33,463 bases of DNA from Chitinophaga pinensis (GCA_943327315.2 CALPWQ020000020.1:1-33463), one strand, 5' to 3'; numbered from the stretch's first letter, positions 15,238 to 25,020 are shown. Numbers and translations: made by a program. The notes: a model not told the origin generated them from the letters alone.

Positions 15238-16722
15238 CTAGGAACGCATATTTTTCCATGAACTGCTTATTTCCCGTGATGCATATTCTTTGGCATGTCG
15301 TTCTTGAATGGAATCCCAAATTTGATCGACACTGTGCTGCAAGGCATCTTGCTCTTCTTGCATGGCGGTGTGCATGATTTTTGGGTCGCTGAAATAGTGC
15401 TTCACGAAGTTTGTATCGAAATTCCCACTACGGAAGGCATCGTGCTTCAATACATATTTCCCAAAGTCTAAGGTCGTTTTAATGCCAGAAATTTGATAGT
15501 CATCAATGGCTTTTAGCATGCGTTCAATCGCTTTTTCTCGTGTAGGGCCCCAGGTGACAAGCTTCGCAATCATCGGGTCGTAATAAATAGGAATGTCCAT
15601 GCCTTCTAAAAAGCCGTCATCTACTCGAACATGATTTCCCGAAGGAATACGGTAGCGTTTCAATGTTCCGATGTCAGGCGTAAAGCCATTCAATGTGTCT
15701 TCGGCATACACGCGCACCTCAATGGCATGGCCGTGAATGCTGAGTTCATCTTGAAGTTTTGGAAGTCGCTCGCCTCGTGCGACACGTATCTGCCATTCTA
15801 CGAGGTCCAAACCTGTGATTTCTTCGGTAACTGGATGTTCAACTTGTAGCCGAGTATTCATTTCCAAGAAGTAAAAATTCAAGTCGGCATCGACTAAAAA
15901 CTCTACAGTTCCCGCCCCTTCGTAGTTGCATGCCTTGCATACCGCAACAGCTGACTCGCCCATTTTTTGACGCATCTCTGGGGTAAGTATGGTACTTGGC
16001 GCCTCTTCAACTACTTTTTGGTGACGGCGTTGAATCGAACATTCACGTTCAAACAAATACACTGCATTTCCATGTTGATCGGCAAATACTTGGATTTCAA
16101 TGTGTCGAGGTTTGTTAACAAATTTTTCAATGAAAACTGCATCATCACCAAAGGACGAACGTGCTTCATTCTGGGCCATGCGCATTTGCTCAATAAAATC
16201 TTCTGAACGTTCAACCAGACGCATTCCTTTTCCACCACCACCTGCTGATGCTTTGATGAGGATGGGGTACCCAACTACTTCTGCAATTTTTATGGCTTCA
16301 TTCACATCAGTAATGGCACTGTCTACGCCTGGTACCAAAGGAACATTGTAACTTTTTACAGCTTGCTTGGCACTCAATTTATCACCCATCACATCCATAG
16401 ATTCAGGAGATGGACCGATAAGTTTCATTCCTGCATCTTTCACTTTTCGTGCAAAATCGGCATTTTCTGATAAAAATCCGTACCCAGGATGAATTCCATC
16501 AACGTTTAAGTCCTTGCAATATTGAAGAATCACATCTTGACGCAAATAACTCTCCGATGATGGACTTGGTCCAACATACACGGCCTCATCGGCTTCCATG
16601 ACATGGGGAGCTGATCTGTCTGCATCTGAATAAATGGCAACAGTAGCAATATTCATGCGTTTTAATGTGCGAATTACACGACGGGCAATCTCTCCACGGT
16701 TGGCTATCAGGACTTTTTTCAT
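15238..16722 (-). CDS. accC: Biotin carboxylase subunit of an acyl-CoA carboxylase
   Basis: The protein has 494 residues from ATG 16722 (MKKVLIANRGEIARR). The frame is open 16 codons further but without a better start. It carboxylates the biotin of a carrier protein with ATP and bicarbonate, for malonyl-CoA or propionyl-CoA synthesis. The carbamoyl-phosphate-synthase-like N-domain is followed by an ATP-grasp with KASAGGGGKGMR (157-168), catalytic Glu274, Glu287, Asn289 and Arg291 in EMNTRLQVEHPVTE, then the biotin carboxylase C-domain. There is a C-terminal tail of about 40 residues and no biotin domain (no MKM). It is therefore a stand-alone subunit, and its carrier and transferase are not in this window. 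Whether it serves acetyl-CoA or propionyl-CoA carboxylase cannot be told. The gap to tamB is 44 bp. Confidence 0.93.
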   Translation of the reverse strand: MKKVLIANRGEIARRVIRTLKRMNIATVAIYSDADRSAPHVMEADEAVYVGPSPSSESYLRQDVILQYCKDLNVDGIHPGYGFLSENADFARKVKDAGMKLIGPSPESMDVMGDKLSAKQAVKSYNVPLVPGVDSAITDVNEAIKIAEVVGYPILIKASAGGGGKGMRLVERSEDFIEQMRMAQNEARSSFGDDAVFIEKFVNKPRHIEIQVFADQHGNAVYLFERECSIQRRHQKVVEEAPSTILTPEMRQKMGESAVAVCKACNYEGAGTVEFLVDADLNFYFLEMNTRLQVEHPVTEEITGLDLVEWQIRVARGERLPKLQDELSIHGHAIEVRVYAEDTLNGFTPDIGTLKRYRIPSGNHVRVDDGFLEGMDIPIYYDPMIAKLVTWGPTREKAIERMLKAIDDYQISGIKTTLDFGKYVLKHDAFRSGNFDTNFVKHYFSDPKIMHTAMQEEQDALQHSVDQIWDSIQERHAKEYASREISSSWKNMRS

Positions 16723-16766
16723 AGGTCTATTGTCGGAATTTTCAAAGGATAAAAATAGAGATAATC

Positions 16767-19700
16767 TCACGAATGTTGTTCTTTCCGAAAACGAAGAATG
16801 GACCCACTATCTCCAAGTGCTGGAACAGGTGTTTGGCGTCTTTTTCGTTTGATCGGGAACTTTTTATTTTGCTTCGACCGGAAAATATCTAAGAAATACT
16901 GTCCGATTTTAAAGTTTTCCCAGGTGTCAAAATCTTCTTGGTAATGTAAACCCGCACCTTGACTGAAAGGTCCAAGATTTTTATCCTGAATAATGCTGTA
17001 GTCGTTGGATTCATTGAACACATTGATTCGGAATGTTCCGCTTTCATTGATCAAATATTCGAGACTAACATCTCCAATTAGCGCGCTTTGTCCTTGCTGC
17101 TGCTGCGCGCCTGAACTGTTTTCCACACCGAACGACCCTGTGAAGATCAAGCGGTCATCAAACAATCCTTTTTTAATTCCAAATTCGAACGAACTCTCGC
17201 CCGTATTTTGATCGGCATCAAGGTTCACATTCATCTTGTAATCTTTTGAAACTTTATCGAGAATGGAGTTGATTTGGTTTGAAGCGAGGTCCATCGCCGT
17301 TGAACTACCCGAGGCCGATGAACCTTTAAGGGGTTGAAATTTCTTCAGCAACATGAGTGAGAAAAACTGACGGTTCAATTCATCCTTATCCCCTGTAATT
17401 CGATCGATAAGTGCCCTGCTTGCTTCATCTGCTTTTGGGGATTTAATGTCGAATCCGATAGTTGGCTTCAATAGGCTTTCCTTCAAGCTGAGGTAACAAT
17501 AGATGTCTTGCTGGTTTCCTTTGTTGCCTTGCAACTGGTCCGGAGAAATTTCACTGATGTTCGCCCTAACAATAAGGTAGGTGTTTAAGTCAATGTTAGC
17601 TGTGTATGGATCTCCCGTCCAGGTGATTGTTCCACCTTCTTCGACATAAAATTTCTGCTTTACACTTCCCATCGCAAAGTTGTATAGCCCGTTTTTTACT
17701 CGGAAACTTCCTTCCATGGATAAATCTCCAAGGTTGTCAAGCTGCATGCTAATATCTCCAGAACCCGTGGCATTAATTTCATCGCCCGATTGATCGTTGA
17801 AGATGATTTTCAACTTTGCATCAGGCGTAACTCTGAAGTTTAAATCGAGCGAAACGCCAGAAAAATTGATTTTTGGTTCTGCACCATTGCCTTGTGACCC
17901 CTTGGGTTTGAACCGTATAAATGACTCTTCCTCTGCTATTTCCGACACACCGAACATCGGGAAGTAAATCCGGGTTCCTTTTTCGGTCTTGATGTCTACT
18001 GTGATTTCTAGATTGTCCGTGTAGCCGAAGATATTTGCAGTTCCTGTTCCGTAGGCTTTTCCATAATAGGTGTCTCCTTCTTTAAAGTTGGTGTTCAACA
18101 CTAAGAATTTCTGCAAAGGCAGCGGGCCGTTTTTTCCTCGGGCATAATAATCTTGTTCGAGGTCGAACTGCAAGTCAAAGTTCCAATCTTTGTATTGATT
18201 GTGGTATACAGAACCAATCAATGCCCCTGTGTTTCCTTCTTCATCTATGACAGGCATGTTGTCAATGTAAAATCCAAATTCGTCAGCAGAGATTTTTCCA
18301 TTGAACCCAAAGTTTACTCCGAGCAATTCCATTTTTGCATTCCCATCCAATAGGTTCAATGACCCATCTAGCTTCGGGAAATCGGGAGTTCCACTTACAC
18401 GCAGTTTTCCGTCGAGTTTTCCTCGAATATTGCTCACTACATCAGCATCAAGAAAGGCATTGGCAAATTGAATATCGGTTTCATCAAACAACAAATCGAG
18501 TTCAATGTTTTCTTCTTTGCGTTCTGTAAAATAATTGCCTTCAAAGGTGAAAGATTCATTGCCCTTGTAAATCAAATCACCATTCATCGCAATACTTTGA
18601 GATGCTTTGTTCCATCCTGATTGCGCGTAGATGTCACCGACTTCTTGGTTGTTCAAATACAATCCTTCGACACTGACATCGCCAAGATAAGTGAGGTTCT
18701 CATATGGATTGGAAATGTAGCCCCAGCTGTTCAAGGAGCCATTTAGTTTCAATTCAGATCCCAACAATTCTCCTAACTCACCGAGGTCAAGGTCATGCAC
18801 TTTAAAGTTCAATCGGTCTACATCATTTCGGGAAATACACCCGTCAATGCTAATGTATTGGTCCTTTTTTGATGCCTTACTGCCTTGTGAAGAATTGTTT
18901 TTCTGAAGCTTTAATTTAGAAATGTGAACGTCCCGATCGGTAATTAGTATGTCCGATTGGTTTTCAATGTCCCAGCGCATGTCGTTGATGCTGAAGTAGG
19001 AGGGCTCAAGCACAAAATTGATGTGGTTGCTATTGACGATGGTCGTTTTCCATGCAATGTCCGTTTCGTTTTTCGTTCCCTTGTTCCATGTGAGGTCGGA
19101 TGTTAATCCTTGCTTGCCACCGAGTGTTGTGAACTTTACATTGTCTAATGAAATACTGTCTTTGTATTCGAATTTCTTCAATGAATAAATGGCCTGAATT
19201 TCTGATGAAGTCATGGCTTGCTTTAAGTCAATTCCTTTAAACGTAAAGTCTTGGTAGTGGATTTCAGGTGAAATAAAACCCATCGTAAATGTCTCGTCCT
19301 TACCACTGTAGTTTCCAATTAAAATGGAATTTGATGCAACGCTAAGTTCAGGGGCGAAAATGGTCAAGAAGTCTTTCGTATCCTTCGTAGTAAGATTGTA
19401 GGAAAAATTGCTCTTTGTCCCCTTTTGTTTTTTCTCGTCGCCACGCGCTGCCACAATGGATGGGAATACTTTTTCAAATTGGGTTAGAAAGTCATCCACA
19501 AGCGTCGAGAAGTCAATCTTCCCTGTAAGCGTAATGTCTGCGATTGGACTTACAATTTTAAAAACATCTTCGGCTGCAGATCTCGTTACATTGATATTGA
19601 TATCCGGAAGTTTTATTTCGTTTCGTCCTTCCTTGTACAATAAGCCGTGCATGGTCACATTTCCAGCCATTTTATTGGGGTCACTTCCGTAAACATTGAC

Positions 19701-21386
19701 AACAAAATTGGTCGTTAAACTCGTGCTGTCACGCTGAGCTATATGCAGTTTGTCGAGCAAGGCTTTCTTCAAATCAATCGTAAAAGACATGTGTTGATTG
19801 TCCTTGAAGTCGATAAATCCGTTGTATTCGAGATCGAGATTATCGTCTTTCACGTCAATGATTGCCGCAAATTTATTGTCGGCAAAACTTCCTTTCTTGA
19901 CGATGATGTTGGTGTAGGCATAGTCGAGGTAATCAAAACGATTTACATTTCCCGTGATTTCGGTGAAATGAATGTCTGCCAATGAAAATGCTTCGCCCGT
20001 TAAGAAAAATGTACCGTCTACAACACCCAAACTTCGGTTGTCTAAGAACTGCCCAAGCTGAAATTGTTCGACCTTCACATCGTATTCGCTGGCTTCTGAG
20101 TTCTGGAAAAGGAAGGAGTTGTTTGCAAAGTTTTGAGTGAACATGATGCCGTTGTCCATGCGCACGGCACCAAGTTTTGTAGTCAACTTGTCCGTGGAAA
20201 CAACAAATTGGGAATAAAACCCATCCAATCTCAAATCGAGGGCTTCAAAATACCCCAAGCGCTGCAAAATTTTATCGAAGGACAAGTAGGTGCTGGCCGA
20301 AGCATTGGGCATTCGGATTTTTTGCAAGTCCTTCAAAGAAATGAACGCATAATCTAACTTTTCGGAGAAAAAGGCACGTTTTAGATTTCGGAAATCCGGC
20401 AAATTCACTGTTCCTCTAATCACTGTGCGTTTTCCTGTTTTTAATTGGAGGCCCGCAATTTTCAAGTCTTTGATGTGCTTGGTGACGTCCGCCTTTATGT
20501 CAATCACTTGTTCCATTCCCCAAAGTGCTGTTGCGAAATAGGAGACATCTTTTAAACTCACCGTGCTTTGAGCCAAACGTGCATCAAAGGTAACCTTGTC
20601 GACGAATTCACTCATGTCAGCGTAATCATTCATCAACAAATTGAGCTTGGGTGCTTTGATGTCTGAATCGTCTGTTTTTATGAGTAACGATGACAATAAA
20701 ATCCCTTTCGGACTCACATTGACTCGTGCACTGAGTTGATTTAGTTTAAATCCGGATTGCTCCTGTGCACTAAAAGACCGAATGTTGACAGAAATTTTAT
20801 CATTGACAATCGTGAATGCTTCAGCGGATAAATTGACGTGTTTGAAGTCTAGGTGATCAAAATCAATTCCTTCAAGATCATGCTTTTCTCGATTGTCTGT
20901 GTATTTAAAGTTTACGTCAGTCAGCTGAAGTGTTCGAAGCGACAAGGCCATCGGTTTCGATTTCGAGGGCTTGTCACTCTTGAAATAATCGATGATAAAT
21001 TGGAAATTAAATGCTCCAGTTTTTGAATCTCGGGACAAATGAACCACACCGCCGTCGAGTTCAGCAGCGCCTAAATCGAGTACATTCTTCTTTAGATCAA
21101 GCTTATCAAGTGTCGCGTACAGTGTTTTAATAGAGGCCAAGGTGTCTTGATCATGGTCCAAAACGAGCACGTCATCTAAGGCGACGCGATCGATAAAAAT
21201 GATGGAAACTGAGCCTACCTCAACACGTGTGTTCCATTCTTTCGAGAGAAAGGCTGCCGCTTTTTTAGCAAGATAGGTTTGAACAGGTGAGGTGCGAATC
21301 GCAAAGGCAAAGGCAATCAATAAAATGAGAATCCATTCAAATGAAATCCCAAGTGTTCGGCCAATTATTTTAAGTAATTTTGTCAT
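16767..21386 (-). CDS. tamB: TamB-like translocation/assembly protein (DUF490)
   Basis: The protein has 1539 residues from ATG 21386; a GTG three codons upstream is possible. It has one N-terminal transmembrane segment (about residues 16-32, ISFEWILILLIAFAFAIR), then a very long stretch of amphipathic beta repeats. It ends with the DUF490/TamB domain (about 1100-1470), recognisable from the NLGDLSMEGSFRVKNGLYNF and VEEGGTITWTGDPY region and SLLKPTIGFDIKSP. The tail is basic (PIKRKRRQ). In the family these proteins span the periplasm as a hydrophobic groove and help outer-membrane protein assembly or lipid transport with a TamA/BamA partner. The gene is divergent from tsaD with only 23 bp between the start codons. 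Confidence 0.93.
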   Translation of the reverse strand: MTKLLKIIGRTLGISFEWILILLIAFAFAIRTSPVQTYLAKKAAAFLSKEWNTRVEVGSVSIIFIDRVALDDVLVLDHDQDTLASIKTLYATLDKLDLKKNVLDLGAAELDGGVVHLSRDSKTGAFNFQFIIDYFKSDKPSKSKPMALSLRTLQLTDVNFKYTDNREKHDLEGIDFDHLDFKHVNLSAEAFTIVNDKISVNIRSFSAQEQSGFKLNQLSARVNVSPKGILLSSLLIKTDDSDIKAPKLNLLMNDYADMSEFVDKVTFDARLAQSTVSLKDVSYFATALWGMEQVIDIKADVTKHIKDLKIAGLQLKTGKRTVIRGTVNLPDFRNLKRAFFSEKLDYAFISLKDLQKIRMPNASASTYLSFDKILQRLGYFEALDLRLDGFYSQFVVSTDKLTTKLGAVRMDNGIMFTQNFANNSFLFQNSEASEYDVKVEQFQLGQFLDNRSLGVVDGTFFLTGEAFSLADIHFTEITGNVNRFDYLDYAYTNIIVKKGSFADNKFAAIIDVKDDNLDLEYNGFIDFKDNQHMSFTIDLKKALLDKLHIAQRDSTSLTTNFVVNVYGSDPNKMAGNVTMHGLLYKEGRNEIKLPDININVTRSAAEDVFKIVSPIADITLTGKIDFSTLVDDFLTQFEKVFPSIVAARGDEKKQKGTKSNFSYNLTTKDTKDFLTIFAPELSVASNSILIGNYSGKDETFTMGFISPEIHYQDFTFKGIDLKQAMTSSEIQAIYSLKKFEYKDSISLDNVKFTTLGGKQGLTSDLTWNKGTKNETDIAWKTTIVNSNHINFVLEPSYFSINDMRWDIENQSDILITDRDVHISKLKLQKNNSSQGSKASKKDQYISIDGCISRNDVDRLNFKVHDLDLGELGELLGSELKLNGSLNSWGYISNPYENLTYLGDVSVEGLYLNNQEVGDIYAQSGWNKASQSIAMNGDLIYKGNESFTFEGNYFTERKEENIELDLLFDETDIQFANAFLDADVVSNIRGKLDGKLRVSGTPDFPKLDGSLNLLDGNAKMELLGVNFGFNGKISADEFGFYIDNMPVIDEEGNTGALIGSVYHNQYKDWNFDLQFDLEQDYYARGKNGPLPLQKFLVLNTNFKEGDTYYGKAYGTGTANIFGYTDNLEITVDIKTEKGTRIYFPMFGVSEIAEEESFIRFKPKGSQGNGAEPKINFSGVSLDLNFRVTPDAKLKIIFNDQSGDEINATGSGDISMQLDNLGDLSMEGSFRVKNGLYNFAMGSVKQKFYVEEGGTITWTGDPYTANIDLNTYLIVRANISEISPDQLQGNKGNQQDIYCYLSLKESLLKPTIGFDIKSPKADEASRALIDRITGDKDELNRQFFSLMLLKKFQPLKGSSASGSSTAMDLASNQINSILDKVSKDYKMNVNLDADQNTGESSFEFGIKKGLFDDRLIFTGSFGVENSSGAQQQQGQSALIGDVSLEYLINESGTFRINVFNESNDYSIIQDKNLGPFSQGAGLHYQEDFDTWENFKIGQYFLDIFRSKQNKKFPIKRKRRQTPVPALGDSGSILRFRKEQHS
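21375..21382 (+). promoter_or_regulatory. Candidate -7 box of tsaD, inside the tamB start
   Basis: TAATTTTG is a full match to TAnnTTTG and lies 28 bp before the TTG start of tsaD. It overlaps the first codons of tamB on the other strand. No TTG is seen at -33. Confidence 0.5.
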
Positions 21387-21394
21387 TCGCAACA

Positions 21395-21402
21395 CAAATT
21401 TA
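21395..21402 (-). promoter_or_regulatory. Candidate -7 box of tamB
   Basis: The minus strand reads TAAATTTG, a full match to TAnnTTTG, 9 bp before ATG 21386. The predicted transcript start would fall almost at that of tsaD but in the opposite direction. Confidence 0.5.
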
Positions 21403-21409
21403 CTGAAAG

Positions 21410-22450
21410 TTGAGTCAAAAAGAGGTAATCATCTTAGGTATTGAGTCATCTTGTGACGATACATCCGCTGCAGTGCTTAAAAATACGGCTATTTTATCGA
21501 ATGTAACCGCAGGACAAAAGATCCATGAACAGTACGGCGGGGTAGTGCCAGAGCTTGCCGGAAGGGCACATCAGCAGAACATTGTTCCTGTGGTCGACGT
21601 GGCGCTGAAAAAAGCAGGGATAGCCCTCTCAGATGTTGATGCGATTGCCTTTACACGTGGTCCAGGCTTGATGGGTTCCTTGGTTGTTGGGACAAGTTTT
21701 GCGAAAGCACTTTCACTCGGATTGAATATCCCCATGATCGATGTCAATCACATGATTGGTCATGTCTTGGCACACTTTATCGACGATGAAGACAAGCCAA
21801 AACCCTCATTTCCTTTTCTTTGTTTGACCGTTTCTGGAGGACACACACAAATTGTTTTGGTCGAGAGTCATTTGAAGATGAAGGTGATTGGTACTACCAT
21901 CGATGATGCGGCTGGTGAGGCATTCGATAAAGCAGCAAAATTGTTGGGTTTTCCTTATCCTGGCGGACCATTGGTGGATAAACACGCGAAACTTGGAGAC
22001 GCTGCAAAATTTCAGTTTTCTAAGCCGAACATTCAAGGCTACGATTTCAGTTTTAGCGGTTTGAAAACGTCTATTTTGTATTTCTTGCAGAAGGAAACAG
22101 CAAAGAATCCATCGTTTATTTCAGAAAATTTAAACGATTTGTGTGCTTCCATTCAAGAGACGATTATTGACATCCTTATGAAAAAATTGACGAAAGCGGC
22201 GAGTGAGATCGGGGTGAAGGAAATTGCCATTGCAGGAGGAGTTTCAGCGAATAGTGGACTCAGAAATGCCATCAATGAGATCGGGCTGAGGCACGGATGG
22301 AACGTGTATATTCCAAAATTTGACTACTGTACAGACAATGCGGCGATGATTGCCATAACAGGGAAATATATGTTCGATAAGGGGCTTTTTGCCGATCAGA
22401 CCATTTCCGCAACAGCGCGTTATTCCATTTCAGAAGTCAAGTTGGACTAA
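21410..22450 (+). CDS. tsaD: tRNA N6-threonylcarbamoyladenosine transferase TsaD
   Basis: The protein has 346 residues. It transfers the threonylcarbamoyl group to A37 of ANN-decoding tRNAs, with TsaB and TsaE. The N-terminus IILGIESSCDDTSAAV and the metal-binding His114 and His118 (DVNHMIGHVL) are present, as are VSGGHTQIVLV, the DDAAGEAFDKAAKLLGF motif, AIAGGVSANSGLR and the C-terminal DNAAMIA. The only start that keeps the conserved N-terminus is TTG at 21410; the next in-frame Met is at residue 88. The gene is divergent from tamB with a 23-bp gap. Confidence 0.96.
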   Translation: MSQKEVIILGIESSCDDTSAAVLKNTAILSNVTAGQKIHEQYGGVVPELAGRAHQQNIVPVVDVALKKAGIALSDVDAIAFTRGPGLMGSLVVGTSFAKALSLGLNIPMIDVNHMIGHVLAHFIDDEDKPKPSFPFLCLTVSGGHTQIVLVESHLKMKVIGTTIDDAAGEAFDKAAKLLGFPYPGGPLVDKHAKLGDAAKFQFSKPNIQGYDFSFSGLKTSILYFLQKETAKNPSFISENLNDLCASIQETIIDILMKKLTKAASEIGVKEIAIAGGVSANSGLRNAINEIGLRHGWNVYIPKFDYCTDNAAMIAITGKYMFDKGLFADQTISATARYSISEVKLD

Positions 22451-22513
22451 AGAACTTTAACAGGAATTTAACTAAGTTTAAGAAAGCGGTGTCATATTTC
22501 TCATTGCATTGTG

Positions 22514-22521
22514 TATTTTTG
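22514..22521 (+). promoter_or_regulatory. Candidate -7 box before the DsbD-type operon
   Basis: TATTTTTG is a full match to TAnnTTTG, 16 bp before ATG 22538. No TTG lies at the right spacing. It probably drives the two-gene redox operon downstream. Confidence 0.45.
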
Positions 22522-22537
22522 AACAACACGAAAAACT

Positions 22538-22978
22538 ATGAAATTTCCGATTCTTTTAATCTTCTTCACATGCTTGTCACTAACCAGTTTAGCGCAAAAG
22601 GAAATTGCTTGGGTTGTAACTTACAACTCTGAAAGTCAATCTATTGAATTTTCTGCTTCGATTGCCAAAGGATGGCATTTGTACAGCCAACACATTGCTG
22701 ATGGCGCTGGCCCCGTTGCTACTTCCTTTGCATTCAATGAGTTGAACGGAATAAAATTGAAGGGTAAAGTCGAAGAACCAGAATCCATACAAAAGTACGA
22801 TCAGAGTTTTGAGGCAACATTGAACTTCTTTGAAGGGAAAGTAACCTTCACACAGCATATTTCTAAAACGACAAAAAAACCATCACTATTAACAGGAACA
22901 ATCACCTACATGCTTTGCAACGACACGATGTGCCTCCCTCCAGTTGACGTGCCATTCACCATTGAAATTCCGAATTAA
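22538..22978 (+). CDS. Stand-alone DsbD N-terminal (alpha) domain protein, periplasmic
   Basis: The protein has 146 residues with a signal peptide (about 1-19, ending LSLTSLAQ). The rest resembles the N-terminal immunoglobulin-like domain of DsbD: AKGWHLYSQHI near residue 43 and a C-terminal LCNDTMCLPP with Cys127-x4-Cys132. In DsbD the two Cys of this domain pass electrons to periplasmic partners. No membrane or thioredoxin domain follows. The gene is 11 bp upstream of a full dsbD, so it is co-transcribed and is probably a second periplasmic electron acceptor for the same membrane domain. The functional part is inference. Confidence 0.85.
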   Translation: MKFPILLIFFTCLSLTSLAQKEIAWVVTYNSESQSIEFSASIAKGWHLYSQHIADGAGPVATSFAFNELNGIKLKGKVEEPESIQKYDQSFEATLNFFEGKVTFTQHISKTTKKPSLLTGTITYMLCNDTMCLPPVDVPFTIEIPN

Positions 22979-22989
22979 TCCCATCTGAT

Positions 22990-25020
22990 ATGACAATTTT
23001 TCGCACACTATTCTCGGTACTTTTCGTTTTATTGACCGCAAATGCCTTTTCTCAAACCATTGAATTGCCAGAAGACAAGGTAAAATGGTCTTTTTCTGTT
23101 GAACAAGAGGGGGATGAAGCGTTTATTGTTGCCAAAATTAAGATTGTTAAAGATTGGCATATCAATGCCGTTAAATTGCCCAAAGGAAGTTTCGGTTTTC
23201 CGACAAGTTTAGACGTGAAGAAAGGTCCTCAGTATACTTTAGTTGGTGGTGTGATTGAACCAGAACCTATTCAAGTGCACGATGAGCTTGCCGATGAAGA
23301 TTTGGCCTATCACGAGGGTAGCTTTCAGCTGAAAAGAAAGATAAAAGTCCTTTCTGAAAATGACTTTGAAATCAGTGGAACTTTTGCCTTTCAAACTTGT
23401 GATGAGTTTAAATGCTTGCCAGATATGTCTGTCCCATTCAAGGTAAAGGTGAAAGGAGCCATCGCTTCAAATGATGCAACAGCGGATACAACTGCAAGTG
23501 CAGGCTCAGAAACAGCAGTTGATTCAGATGATACGGACTCTAAAACGGATAAAATAGCAGATGGCAAAGAAAAAAAATCGGAGCGTCGTTCGCTTTGGAC
23601 AACGTTCATTATATCCTTTCTGAGCGGACTTTTGGCGCTGTTCACACCCTGTGTATTCCCAATGGTGCCAATGACGGTGAGCTTCTTTACAAAACAAAGC
23701 AAGACAAAAGCAAAGGGCATACGCAATTCCTTGATTTTTGGGATATCCATCATCTTGATTTACATCGTTCTAGGTACCGCGGTCACTGCAATTTTTGGTG
23801 AAGAGGCATTGAACAACATGTCGACTGATCCAATTTTCAACCTTGTTTTCTTTATCATCCTCATCATTTTCGCCATCTCGTTCTTGGGCGCATTTGAAAT
23901 TCGCTTACCCAGTAAATGGGTGAACAAGGCGGACCAAAATGCAGATCGCGGTGGATTGATTGGCATCTTCTTTATGGCACTCGCTTTGGCTTTGGTGTCG
24001 TTCTCATGCACCGGACCAATCGTTGGAACGCTCATCGTTGAGGCAGCGCGTCAAGGTGGAATTACACCAATCATCGGAATGTTTGGTTTTTCATTGGCCT
24101 TGGCAATTCCATTCGGTTTATTTGCTGCTTTTCCCGCTTGGTTAAATACACTGCCTAAATCAGGTGGTTGGTTGAACAGCGTGAAGGTGGTACTTGGATT
24201 CTTGGAACTTGCACTTGCCTTTAAATTCTTGTCCAATGCCGACATGACTTTGGATTCTCACATGCTAGAGCGTGAATTGTTCTTGGCAGTTTGGATTGCC
24301 ATTTTTGGGGTCTTAACATTGTATTTATTTGGGAAAATTAAGATGCCTCACGATAGTCCTGTAGAGAATCTTTCTGTCGGACGAGTATTATTAGGAACAA
24401 CTACCTTATTGTTTGTGATTTATATGATCCCCGGAATGTGGGGTGCGCCATTGCAAATCATCAGTGCATTCCCTCCACCACTTGAATACAGTGAGTCACC
24501 ACTTGGAGTAGGCGGTGGCGGCGCTGCCTCTAGTGAGGTAGGGCCTGAAGGTACAGTGCGTGGCCCTCAAAACTTATGGGTATTCCACGACTACGATAAG
24601 GCCTTGGCGTATGCAAAAGAAGTCAATAAACCCTTGTTTGTGGATTTTACGGGAATCAATTGTGTGAATTGTCGAAAGATGGAACAGAAGGTATGGGGTG
24701 AAGATGGCATCATTGAGTCTCTGAAAAATGATGTGGTGATTGTTTCCTTGCATGTGGACGAACGAAAAGCGTTGCCAAAGAAAGAGCAAGGTCAATTCAA
24801 GGTCGCTGGACGCAAAATGACAGTGCGCACGACTGGAGACAAATGGAAACTGCTGCAAATTAAACGGTATAAGATTCTCGCGCAGCCTTACTATGTAATG
24901 CAAGATCCGAACGGGAAAGATCTTTCAAATGGTTCTGCTGACTTTGAGCATACCAGCGATCCTGTTGATTTCAAGAATTGGCTCGATGCAGGAATCAGCC
25001 AATTTTCGAAGAATAAATAA
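22990..25020 (+). CDS. dsbD: Thiol:disulfide interchange protein DsbD
   Basis: The protein has 676 residues. It carries electrons from cytosolic thioredoxin across the inner membrane to periplasmic thiol proteins. The order is a signal peptide (about 1-21), the alpha domain with Cys137-x4-Cys142 (TCDEFKCLPD), and a charged Asp/Lys/Ser-rich linker (about 155-200). Next comes the CcdA-like membrane domain with Cys221 (FTPCVFPMVP) and Cys340 (SFSCTGPIVG) and about eight membrane segments. Last is a periplasmic thioredoxin-like domain with Cys558-Val-Asn-Cys561 (TGINCVNCRKME). All three Cys pairs needed for the relay are present. A Gly-rich insert lies between the membrane and thioredoxin domains (about 505-520). 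Confidence 0.95.
   Translation: MTIFRTLFSVLFVLLTANAFSQTIELPEDKVKWSFSVEQEGDEAFIVAKIKIVKDWHINAVKLPKGSFGFPTSLDVKKGPQYTLVGGVIEPEPIQVHDELADEDLAYHEGSFQLKRKIKVLSENDFEISGTFAFQTCDEFKCLPDMSVPFKVKVKGAIASNDATADTTASAGSETAVDSDDTDSKTDKIADGKEKKSERRSLWTTFIISFLSGLLALFTPCVFPMVPMTVSFFTKQSKTKAKGIRNSLIFGISIILIYIVLGTAVTAIFGEEALNNMSTDPIFNLVFFIILIIFAISFLGAFEIRLPSKWVNKADQNADRGGLIGIFFMALALALVSFSCTGPIVGTLIVEAARQGGITPIIGMFGFSLALAIPFGLFAAFPAWLNTLPKSGGWLNSVKVVLGFLELALAFKFLSNADMTLDSHMLERELFLAVWIAIFGVLTLYLFGKIKMPHDSPVENLSVGRVLLGTTTLLFVIYMIPGMWGAPLQIISAFPPPLEYSESPLGVGGGGAASSEVGPEGTVRGPQNLWVFHDYDKALAYAKEVNKPLFVDFTGINCVNCRKMEQKVWGEDGIIESLKNDVVIVSLHVDERKALPKKEQGQFKVAGRKMTVRTTGDKWKLLQIKRYKILAQPYYVMQDPNGKDLSNGSADFEHTSDPVDFKNWLDAGISQFSKNK

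Noticed and set aside
16722-16767. Possible tamB-accC gene overlap from an upstream accC start
   Set aside because: The extra 16 codons are not conserved-looking, and MKKVLIANRGEIARR is the standard biotin carboxylase start.
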